A DNA stretch of 21,870 bases from assembly GCA_017509375.1 (NCBI GenBank), contig JAFWPT010000213.1:1-21870 (forward strand), given 5' to 3'. Below, one piece after another: positions 8,492-14,866 of the stretch (positions are counted from its first letter, which is position 1; each line of letters opens with the position of its first letter). The notes under the pieces were generated by a model, which saw only the letters and a program-made list of their open reading frames with translations, was not told the DNA's origin and searched no databases. The DNA is from Bacteroidales bacterium (lineage in GTDB: Bacteria > Bacteroidota > Bacteroidia > Bacteroidales > UBA932). The position numbers and the translations under genes are program-made.

Positions 8492-8923
8492 ATGAAAAAG
8501 ATTCTGCCGCTTTTGGCGCTTGGCGCCATGTTGACTTTAGCCTTTTCCTTCGGGACGGCTGCCCAGGAGAATAAAACTCCCGAGCAGCGCGAGAAGGAAT
8601 TTTATGAGGCTCTTGAGAAGCAAGTCGAGCATATGGAGGAGCAGCTGAAACTGGAAGACTGGCAGGTCTTTTATGTGGACAGCATCCTCACGCATGACTA
8701 CAAAGCCATGCAAGACGAGTTTGCAATAATGTCAGCAGCAAAAGTGACCAACTCGGATCTCTTCTACGACGTGCAGGACAAGTGGATGGAACAGATTTAC
8801 CAATCCTTGCGTAAAGTGCTGAACGACGAGCAGTGGAAGGTATATGAGAAGAGCGGCGCTGCAAGGGACAAAAAGCTCCGGGACAAGCGGGCGGCAAAGA
8901 AAAATTCGAAGCCAGCTAAATAA
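8492..8923 (+). CDS. Small periplasmic helical protein, unknown function
   Basis: The 143-residue protein has a clear Sec signal ending about residue 25 (FGTAAQE). The mature part is highly charged and almost certainly helical: EQREKEFYEALEKQVEHMEE, then LKLEDWQVFYVDSIL and LRKVLNDEQWKVYEKSG. It ends in a lysine-rich tail (DKRAAKKNSKPAK). The size, Lys/Glu helices and a DEQW-x-x-Y segment resemble small Spy/CpxP-like or DUF-type periplasmic proteins common in Bacteroidota, where the DEQ segment recurs, but no family is claimed. It has a promoter of its own 46 bases after the protease gene ends. Confidence 0.8.
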   Translation: MKKILPLLALGAMLTLAFSFGTAAQENKTPEQREKEFYEALEKQVEHMEEQLKLEDWQVFYVDSILTHDYKAMQDEFAIMSAAKVTNSDLFYDVQDKWMEQIYQSLRKVLNDEQWKVYEKSGAARDKKLRDKRAAKKNSKPAK

Positions 8924-8972
8924 TGAAAAGGGACGCGAAAAGATAGTGCGGCTCCAATAACGCTTCAATGCA

Positions 8973-9104
8973 ATGAAATACAAGTATCGTTCTCCTCAAA
9001 CGTCCTGGGATGAAATGGAGTCCCAAGCCATTATCTGCGACAGCTACAACTCCGGAATCGAAGATTTTGAGTACGAAGACCTTAGCTGGACTGTAAAGCC
9101 ATAA
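8973..9104 (+). CDS. Small acidic protein upstream of the second lipoprotein gene
   Basis: A 43-codon frame starting MKYKYRSPQTSWDEMESQ, then IICDSYNSGIEDFEYEDLSW and a short basic end. It has the Y-x-x-P start, Glu-rich middle, Ile/Cys patch, Ser/Gly turn and acidic Trp tail also seen in the small protein at 4784. Its stop overlaps the AAGGAG ribosome site of the lipoprotein gene, and 12 bases separate its stop from that gene's ATG, so translation of the two is likely coupled. No signal peptide is visible. The function is unknown. A second ATG at 8968 reads into a stop at once and is not the start. Confidence 0.55.
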   Translation: MKYKYRSPQTSWDEMESQAIICDSYNSGIEDFEYEDLSWTVKP

Positions 9105-9109
9105 GGAGA
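9104..9109 (+). promoter_or_regulatory. Strong Shine-Dalgarno site
   Basis: AAGGAG lies 7 bases before the ATG at 9117 and overlaps the stop codon of the small upstream gene. Most genes in this window show no such site, as usual for Bacteroidota, so it stands out and fixes the start. Confidence 0.7.
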
Positions 9110-9116
9110 GCGCCGT

Positions 9117-11993
9117 ATGAAGCGGTTAATCAAGGCCATAGTCCTCATGGCGCTGGCAGCCTCCTGCGCCAAGGAAACCGGCAGCGAGTCCACCTTCGAC
9201 GCCTCCACCCGCAGATACAGTCTCTCATTTGCCGAATCTACCAAAACGGAGATCTCCGATGTCCCTGCCAACGCCGGGCTTCCCGATGTTCTTACCAGGA
9301 CGGAACTCTCCGGCTCCGGCAGCACCCGCCAGGTGAATTGGACCAGCGGCGACGCCATAAAACTCTACACCGAGCCCAACCAGTCCAGCCCGGCAAGCGC
9401 AAACGTGGTCCTCAATGGCAACAGCGCATATATCGACATCGAGCCGGGCCGGGCCGACGTAATCATCAACGCCGTATATGGCGCCTCACAGCTCAACAGC
9501 GCTTCCAGCACGGAGAACACGATGTACGTAAACTCTCCGGTAAAGAACAGCCAGAGCTACACGTCCTTCTCCCAGGCCCACATCTGCGCCGCCTTCTCCG
9601 ACGACATAGAGAATCCGAACCTTACGTTCCATAACGCCGCGGCCATCCTTAAGTTAACCTCCGCTGCCGCCATCCACAAAGTAGTATTCCACGGCAACAA
9701 CAACGAGGTCATCACCGCCGGCGGCAACGGAAGCCTCAAGATAACGAACTCCTCCGGCGCCCTGACCGTTGAACCCACCTCCGCCAGCGGCACCTCAGTC
9801 ACCGTGCAGACCGGCGGCGCAGCGTCCGACTTCTACATTGCAATCCTTCCTGTCAACTTCAGCGGAGGCATCACGGTCGATTGCTACGACTCCAACCTGG
9901 AGCTGATTGCCACAAAGAAGACCACGAACGCCGTCAACACAGCCTCCGCCTCCGGCGCCCCGAAGGTACTGAACCTCGGCAATATTCAAGATTGGCTCGA
10001 CAACCCTCTCCCGGTGGCTGTTGACCTCGGACTCTCCGTCAAGTGGGCCCGGACGAACATCGGCGCTACCGTTCCTGAAGAGTACGGCGACTACTTTGCC
10101 TGGGGCGAGACCGCACCCAAGTCCGAGTACAAGTGGACGAACTATGCCTACGAGCAGGGTACAGGCAGGACCGGCCCCTTCTCCAAGTACGTGATTGACG
10201 CCGACCGCGGCACGGTGGACCACAAGACTGTCCTCGATCCGGCCGACGACGCAGCCCACGCAATCCTTGGCGGCGACTGGCGTATGCCCACAAAGGAAGA
10301 AGTTGAGGAACTGATGACCGGTTGCCGATGGACCTGGACAACCAGGAACGGCGTCTCCGGTTACCGTGTGACGAGCAACAAGTCCGGCTATTCAGGAGTT
10401 TCCATCTTCCTGCCTGCAAACGGCATATTCGGAAGCTCCGTCAGCAAAGTCGGTACGGAGGGCAATTACTGGTCCGCATCCCTGTCCGCCGACGAGTCCA
10501 ATTTCGCCATCTCACCGTACTTCAGCAATTCCAGCAGAGAAAGCGGCAACTGCTACCGTTACTTCGGCCTCGGCATCCGCCCGGTGGAAGGCGCAGTGAT
10601 TCCCGTTGCAAGCATCGATATGCCTGCCACATTAGACTTGATCGTCGGCAGGACCGCAACGCTCTCCGCCACCATATCCCCCGGCAACGCCACCTACAAG
10701 GGCCTTACCTGGTCATCTTCCGACGAATCCATAGCGACAGTTGACGCCACCGGCAAGGTAACAGCCGTATCGATAGGAAACGCAACCATCACAGCATACT
10801 CCGCAGACGCTTCCAAGACGGCGAGCTGCGAGGTCACAGTCAAGGAGACGGCAACAATCCCTAATGGTTACGAATACGTCGACCTCGGCCTTCCTTCGGG
10901 CCTGAAGTGGGCAACGATGAACGTGGGTGCCAGCAAGCCTGAGGAGTACGGCGAGTATTTTGCCTGGGGCGAGACGGAGCCGAAGTCCAATTATAGTTGG
11001 TCTACGTACAAGTTTGAGTTGGGGACGAATGAAAACGGTCCTTTCTCGAAGTATGTAACCAAATCCAGTTACGGAACGGTAGATAACAAGACCGTGCTCG
11101 ACCCGGAGGACGACGCAGCTCACGTGAATTGGGGCGGTAGTTGGCGAATGCCGACAGATGAAGAGTGGACAGAGTTAAAGACCAAATGCACCTGGACCTG
11201 GACAACCCAGAACGGAGTAAACGGAAGACTCGTCACGGGTCCCAACGGCAAGTCCATCTTCCTTCCAGCCGCAGGCTACCGGTACGTCACGTACCTTGAC
11301 TATGCCGGGTCCTACGGCTACTACTGGTCTTCGTCCCTCAATACGGACAACCCGCGCTACGCGTACTTCGTCTCCTTCGGTTCCGACGGTGTCGACTGGA
11401 GCTTCAGCCTCCGCTACCTCGGGCGGTCGGTCCGTCCCGTATTAAAGGCTCTTAAGGCTAATCTCAAGTTCAACGACGTCATCCTCGGTGACTTCCGTAA
11501 CTGCAATGACTTCGCTCTGGTACACGAGATTATCAAGGGTGTTTACGATGCTGCCGACAATCTGATCTTCGTATGGCAGGCCGCTTCCGCTACAGTTCCT
11601 GCTGCCGGCTGGTACGCAACCAAGGCTGCTGAGGCTTACGGCTTCACTGAGGGTGCAATCGATCCTGCATGGAAGATCACCTTCGAGCTCGGTGCTATCA
11701 AGTATGACTTCGATGCTGAGAATTCCTTCCTCGGTCGTCTGAAGACCTTCGATTCAACTGCCCAGCTCCAGGCCCTCAACGAGCCCACTCCTACTCAGCA
11801 GATTGATGAAGCTGGTATCGACTGGATGAACATGGGTATTGACCTCCTGACAGACAAGTTCGCAAATCTTGAAGTTGCTGTAATGGTTGACGGTGCTCCT
11901 CTGGCAGAGGGCGTGGCTAAGGTTACTGTTAAGGCAACTGGAACCAAGGCTCATCCGAACCACAACGAAGATGGTACCCCTTGGGTTGACTAA
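9117..11993 (+). CDS. Mosaic surface lipoprotein with two FISUMP domains
   Basis: The 958-residue protein has a signal with lipobox LAASC (Cys17). Residues 30-290 look fimbrillin-like (RQVNWTSGDAIKLY, FHNAAAILKLT, SDFYIAILPVNFSGG). Residues 300-490 and 586-775 are two FISUMP (Fibrobacter major paralogous) domains, each with VDLGLxxxKWAxxNxGA, EEYGxYFAWGET, WRMPTxEE and WTWTTxNGVxG. Residues 497-576 form a Big_2-like domain (WSSSDESIATVDATGKVTA). Residues 776-958 are a C-terminal module I do not recognise. From about 11442 the codon use switches from mostly GCC/GGC/TCC to mostly GCT/GGT/CCT, suggesting a separate origin or different selection for that module. The start is fixed by AAGGAG 7 bases upstream. 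It is probably anchored in the outer membrane and exposed; a ligand-binding or adhesion role is inference. Confidence 0.88.
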   Translation: MKRLIKAIVLMALAASCAKETGSESTFDASTRRYSLSFAESTKTEISDVPANAGLPDVLTRTELSGSGSTRQVNWTSGDAIKLYTEPNQSSPASANVVLNGNSAYIDIEPGRADVIINAVYGASQLNSASSTENTMYVNSPVKNSQSYTSFSQAHICAAFSDDIENPNLTFHNAAAILKLTSAAAIHKVVFHGNNNEVITAGGNGSLKITNSSGALTVEPTSASGTSVTVQTGGAASDFYIAILPVNFSGGITVDCYDSNLELIATKKTTNAVNTASASGAPKVLNLGNIQDWLDNPLPVAVDLGLSVKWARTNIGATVPEEYGDYFAWGETAPKSEYKWTNYAYEQGTGRTGPFSKYVIDADRGTVDHKTVLDPADDAAHAILGGDWRMPTKEEVEELMTGCRWTWTTRNGVSGYRVTSNKSGYSGVSIFLPANGIFGSSVSKVGTEGNYWSASLSADESNFAISPYFSNSSRESGNCYRYFGLGIRPVEGAVIPVASIDMPATLDLIVGRTATLSATISPGNATYKGLTWSSSDESIATVDATGKVTAVSIGNATITAYSADASKTASCEVTVKETATIPNGYEYVDLGLPSGLKWATMNVGASKPEEYGEYFAWGETEPKSNYSWSTYKFELGTNENGPFSKYVTKSSYGTVDNKTVLDPEDDAAHVNWGGSWRMPTDEEWTELKTKCTWTWTTQNGVNGRLVTGPNGKSIFLPAAGYRYVTYLDYAGSYGYYWSSSLNTDNPRYAYFVSFGSDGVDWSFSLRYLGRSVRPVLKALKANLKFNDVILGDFRNCNDFALVHEIIKGVYDAADNLIFVWQAASATVPAAGWYATKAAEAYGFTEGAIDPAWKITFELGAIKYDFDAENSFLGRLKTFDSTAQLQALNEPTPTQQIDEAGIDWMNMGIDLLTDKFANLEVAVMVDGAPLAEGVAKVTVKATGTKAHPNHNEDGTPWVD
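10014..11441 (+). repeat. Intragenic direct repeat of the FISUMP domain
   Basis: Copies at about 10014-10586 and 10872-11441 share near-identical DNA stretches about 862 bases apart, for example the EEYGxYFAWGET region (10080 and 10943) and TGGACCTGGACAACC (10329 and 11191). The Big_2-like domain lies between them. Recombination between copies would remove one FISUMP plus the Big_2 domain while keeping the frame. Confidence 0.75.
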
Positions 11994-12082
11994 TCCATAA
12001 TAGTCAAATTAAATACAAAGACTCAATTTTGGAGTATTTGCTTTAAGTCATAGTTTCGCCCAAATGCTTTGGAACCAAGGTG

Positions 12083-12240
12083 ATTCTAAAGTTTTAGAAT
12101 TATAGCCGGGCAAGGCGCAAGCCAGCCCGGCAGCCGGATGCGCATGCGTCCGGCATCAATTCTTCCTGTCATGTGCGAAGCACGGAAAGATACGGCCGGA
12201 GGCCGTCAAATTTTTGAGAAATGACGAAGCTTGAAATTTG
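12083..12240. other. Hairpin-rich non-coding segment
   Basis: The stretch 11994-12372 has no convincing gene. It packs five inverted repeats into 158 bases: ATTCTAAA/TTTAGAAT (12083-12100), GCCGGGC/GCCCGGC (12105-12131), GCCGGA/TCCGGC (12133-12154), ACGGCC/GGCCGT (12192-12206) and CAAATTT/AAATTTG (12207-12240). The stems are consecutive rather than nested, which suggests a structured RNA or the remains of a mobile element end. No known RNA family is recognised. Confidence 0.45.
12192..12215 (+). terminator. Possible intrinsic terminator
   Basis: ACGGCC and GGCCGT form a perfect 6-bp stem with a 3-base loop, followed by CAAATTTTT. The T run begins 4 bases after the stem, so it is not ideal. 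It would end transcription from the 958-residue lipoprotein gene about 200 bases after its stop. Confidence 0.35.
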
Positions 12241-12277
12241 TGCTATCGAAGATGAAAAAACTTGCTTTCAAAGATTT

Positions 12278-12308
12278 TTTGCGGAATTCTAGGAAAGGTG
12301 TATATTTG
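12278..12308 (+). promoter_or_regulatory. Promoter ahead of the ATPase pseudogene
   Basis: TTTG (12278-12281) and TATATTTG (12301-12308) are 19 bases apart, a full match to the Bacteroidota consensus. Transcription would start near 12314, about 59 bases before the ATG at 12373. The promoter looks intact although the gene it serves is broken. Confidence 0.7.
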
Positions 12309-12337
12309 CCCTTGTGAAAAATCGCGGAAAGGTGTAT
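12292..12337 (+). promoter_or_regulatory. Direct repeat overlapping the promoter, candidate operator
   Basis: GGAAAGGTGTAT occurs perfectly twice, at 12292-12303 and 12326-12337, with start points 34 bases apart. The first copy overlaps the first three bases of the -7 box and the second lies just after the predicted transcription start. This is the layout of a repressor site, though the regulator is unknown. Confidence 0.45.
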
Positions 12338-12372
12338 GAACCGCCTTCCAAAAACTTTAGGATTCGTGAATT

Positions 12373-13542
12373 ATGAGAAGAAAGATATACGACAGGCTTC
12401 TCCAGTGGAAGCAAAAGAAAAACGGCTAGCTGTTCAAGAAGCAGCTCACGCTACGCAAGTCGTTGATTATCTTCGATGAAGTCCAGAAATGTCCCAAAGC
12501 CCGCGAGGCCATAAAAGCGCTGGTGGAAGACGGCCGCTTCGACTATCTTGAGACAGGCTCACTCATATCCATAAAGAAAAATGTGGAAAACATCGTCATT
12601 CCATCTGAAGAGGATGGAATTGACATGTATCCTATGGACTTTGAAGAATTCCTCTGGGCTATGGGGAACGAGGTCCTGATGCCCTATATCCGGCAGCAGT
12701 TCGAAAAGTGTAAGCCAATGGGCGACTTCCACCGGGAAGCGCTGCACTATTTCCGCCAGTATCTCATCGTCGGTGGTATGCCGCAGGCCGTTGCCGAATA
12801 TGCCGCCTCCCGTAATTTTACAAAAGTCGATGCCATCAAGCGCCAGATCCTCCGCCTCTACAAGAACGACATCAAGAAATACGCAGGCGGCCTTACGGCC
12901 CGTGTCAGCGCCATCTATGATGCCATTCCCGGGCAGCTCCAGAAGAAAGAAAAACAGTTCACCCTTTCTGCTCTCAAGGATGAAGCCCGTATGCGTGAAT
13001 ACGACAGTTCCTTTTTCTGGCTGGATGATGCCAAGCTGGTAAACATCTGCTACAACACCACTGCTCCCAACATTGGCCTCCAACTCAATGAAGACCGTAC
13101 CACCCTTAAATGCTATTTCTGCGACACCGGTCTGCTAGTTTCCTTGGCATTCAGCGCACGTGGCATTGTCACCAACGAAATTTATCAGAAACTCATGTTT
13201 GACAAGCTGGAAATAGATGAAGGAATGCTGGTGGAAAACATTGTTGCCCAGATGTTAAGGACCGCCGGCAGCAAACTCTTCTTCTACAACAACTATGACA
13301 AGGATGAAGCGGCGAACCGGATGCAGATAGATTTCCTTATCCAAAAGGAAATAGTCACTTCCCGGCATAACATTTCACCCATAGAGGTGAAGAGCAGCAC
13401 CAACTACACACTCACCTCTATCAAAAAGTGTATCAAAAAGTTTGGCCAGTATCTTTCCACGCCCTATGTGCTGCATACAAATGACGTAGAGCAGAAAGAC
13501 GGACTTGTCTATCTCCCGCTGTATATGGCTCCGCTGCTCTAA
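12373..13542 (+). pseudogene. AAA ATPase with DUF4143 domain, lacking its P-loop
   Basis: The gene starts MRRKIYDRLLQWKQKKNG, the usual N-terminus of this Bacteroidota ATPase family, and then meets a TAG stop at 12427-12429. In the same frame it resumes after the stop as LFKKQLTLRKSLIIFDEVQK, the Walker B region, and runs intact to 13542. About 60 residues normally between these points, including the GxxxxGKS Walker A loop, are missing, so an in-frame deletion seems to have removed the nucleotide-binding loop. The rest is well kept: the ETGSLISIKKN sensor-like segment, the VGGMPQAV block, and a DUF4143 (PD-(D/E)xK-like) end with QIDFLIQ and ISPIEVKSS. A product from the internal TTG at 12463 would have 359 residues but no P-loop. 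The promoter remains. Confidence 0.85.
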
Positions 13543-13552
13543 TCCTTTGCCT

Positions 13553-13705
13553 ATTGCCAATCCGGGTGTGGTTTACCTGTACCCGGAGGGCACCTTTTAC
13601 AAGGCTTACCAGCAGAGCGCGGGGTGTGATGTTGTGGTGTTGACGCAGGTCCCCCCATCGGCTGGCTGGGAGCAAAGCCTCCTCCGGGTGCAAATCATCC
13701 TCTAG
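13553..13705 (+). pseudogene. Fragment of a small conserved Bacteroidota protein
   Basis: In one frame the sequence reads NPGVVYLYPEGTFYKAYQQS, which matches from memory the N-terminal block of a family of unnamed Bacteroidota proteins (xPGxxYLYxEGxFYKAYxxSA). After this the similarity fades, and the frame ends at 13705. No start codon sits at a sensible place, so it is a broken piece. It lies between the two convergent ATPase remnants. Confidence 0.4.
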
Positions 13706-13733
13706 TGCACCCGGCAACTGGCAGAGATGCCAG
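13684..13733. other. Two adjacent perfect hairpins
   Basis: CCGGGTGCA (13684-13692) pairs over 9 bp with TGCACCCGG (13706-13714) around a 13-base loop. Four bases later CTGGCA pairs with TGCCAG (13718-13733) over a 4-base loop. Neither is followed by a T run. A third inverted repeat, CCGGGT/ACCCGG, lies upstream at 13562-13586, also with a 13-base loop. They lie between convergent gene remnants and could act as a bidirectional transcription block. Nothing else is seen in 13734-13783. Confidence 0.4.
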
Positions 13734-13783
13734 GCTCATACCGGACATCTCAAGAACTGTTTCCGTAAACCTCTGACAGAAGA

Positions 13784-14224
13784 TCAAAGTTCTAGCTTAT
13801 ATATTCCCGGTATCTCCTGCTTTTTGCGAATGAATGTTGCCATATAGATGGGAAGGTAGTTTTTCTTCCCCTGCACGGAGACATTATCATTGCGCAAGAC
13901 AATGGCTTTGCCCAGGTTGTATTCTTCGTTGTCCAAAATATTGGCAAGGGCGTGGTGGTATTCATAGTCTTTGCCCGATTTAACCTCAATGGGGAGTACG
14001 GTACCATCTCCGGCCTCTATGACGAAGTCCACTTCTCCCTGTTTCTTGCTGTTGAAGTAGTAGAGCTGATCGAACCCTTGGGCGAGGAGCTCCTGGGCTA
14101 CCGCGTTTTCATAGATTGAGCCGAAATTGATGTTCACTTCGCCGCTGAGAATGCGGAGTTGGATACCGTTTGCGTACTGGTAAGCGAGCAAGCCTACGTC
14201 GTTCTGAAATAGTTTGAACAGATT
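13784..14224 (-). pseudogene. DUF4143 ATPase, C-terminal remnant
   Basis: The frame encodes the last third of another DUF4143 ATPase: NLFKLFQNDVGLLAYQ, then ILSGEVNINFGSIYENAVAQ, YYFNSKKQGEVDFVIE and VLPIEVKSGKDY, ending close after YLPIYMATFIRKK. The EVDF and EVK residues form the PD-(D/E)xK-like core of the domain. Family similarity begins at 14224, only 6 bases from the first 51-base repeat unit; the AAA domain with Walker A and B is absent. The frame stays open through two repeat units and then meets a stop in the third. No good start codon is present; a TTG at 14191 is the best. It is a different subfamily from the ATPase on the other strand at 12373. Confidence 0.8.
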
Positions 14225-14229
14225 TGTAC

Positions 14230-14484
14230 CGCTCCCGATTTGCCAATTTTCTGCTGCTTCGGGAGTGACATGCTGTGATTCGCTCCCGATTTGCCAATTA
14301 TCTGCCGCTTCGGGAGTGATATGCTGTGATTCTCTCCCGATTTGCCAATTTTCCGCCGCTTAGGGAGTGACATGCTGTGATTCTCTCCCGATTTGCCAAT
14401 TATCCGCCGCTTCGGGAGTGACATGCTGTGATTCGCTCCCGATTTGCCAATTTTCCGCCGCTTCGGGAGTGACGTGCTGTGATT
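14230..14484. repeat. Tandem array of five 51-bp repeats
   Basis: Five contiguous units start at 14230, 14281, 14332, 14383 and 14434, each exactly 51 bp and differing by a few substitutions, with no spacers. Each unit holds an inverted repeat, CTCCCGA and TCGGGAG, 20 bases apart, so each can fold into a hairpin; the third unit has an A that weakens the stem. Because 51 is a multiple of three, the minus strand is open through all units in one frame (SLPKRRKIGKSG repeated every 17 residues), but this is probably a by-product. The array abuts the break point of the ATPase remnant. Confidence 0.95.
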
Positions 14485-14523
14485 CACTTCAAAGACTAAA
14501 AAGTCTTAGGACTTGAGCGCCGT

Positions 14524-14625
14524 CCATGAAAATGGCCGTTTTGTGGATGAACTGCCCTAAAAATGAATCTCGTTCACGAAATAGGCCTCTTTTGTGGACG
14601 AACCAGGTTTTGTCCGTGATTGTAC
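14524..14625. repeat. Two degenerate repeats of about 51 bp
   Basis: Segments starting at about 14521 and 14571 are alike: CGTCCATGAA against CGTTCACGAA, and TTTTGTGGATGAAC against TTTTGTGGACGAAC, the latter 51 bases apart. The sequence differs from that of the five-unit array but the period is the same. Before it, AAGACT/AGTCTT forms a hairpin (14492-14507). No gene is seen from 14485 to 14866; the open frames here have no coding character. Confidence 0.5.
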
Positions 14626-14734
14626 CGGATGTCCAGCCTCCTTCCGGATATCGTCCAAAGCAATCAAAACGTGACTGGATCATAAGATTTTGGGGGATTA
14701 TTCCTTCCAGACGCGAGTTCGGCGGTTTTTTTAT

Positions 14735-14742
14735 TATCTTTG
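14735..14742 (+). promoter_or_regulatory. -7 box of the pheS-murQ operon promoter
   Basis: TATCTTTG fits TAnnTTTG and follows a T-rich stretch. No clear TTTG lies 19-21 bases upstream. Transcription from about 14749 would give a leader of roughly 118 bases before pheS. Confidence 0.5.
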
Positions 14743-14774
14743 TAAGTTGTATTAAAAAAGTGATTCCGAAGTTG

Positions 14775-14813
14775 CTGCTGGTATCGGCAGGGCGGACGGC
14801 CCTGGCACAGCAG
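14775..14813 (+). promoter_or_regulatory. Stem-loop in the pheS leader
   Basis: CTGCTG (14775-14780) pairs with CAGCAG (14808-14813), and inside it CAGGGC (14788-14793) pairs with GCCCTG (14799-14804) over a GGACG loop. The two stems are separated by a 7/3-base internal loop. No T run follows and no Phe-rich leader peptide is seen, so it does not look like a classical attenuator. Confidence 0.35.
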
Positions 14814-14866
14814 GTGCTGAAGACACCCGGATAACGCGACACGCGTGCCGCAAAGTTTAACAGATT

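Noticed and set aside
12221..12292. 23-codon frame before the ATPase promoter
   Set aside because: It has protein-like composition but overlaps the promoter and lacks any support.
14230..14484. CRISPR array
   Set aside because: Units are contiguous with no unique spacers, and no cas genes are present.
14194..14487. 97-residue repeat protein on the minus strand
   Set aside because: The frame exists only because the repeat length is a multiple of three; no ribosome site, signal or domain supports it.
14526..14834. 102-residue plus-strand frame before pheS
   Set aside because: It runs through the degenerate repeats and the promoter, and has no coding character.
14760..14834. 24-codon GTG-started frame as a pheS leader peptide
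   Set aside because: It contains no phenylalanine and has no ribosome site.
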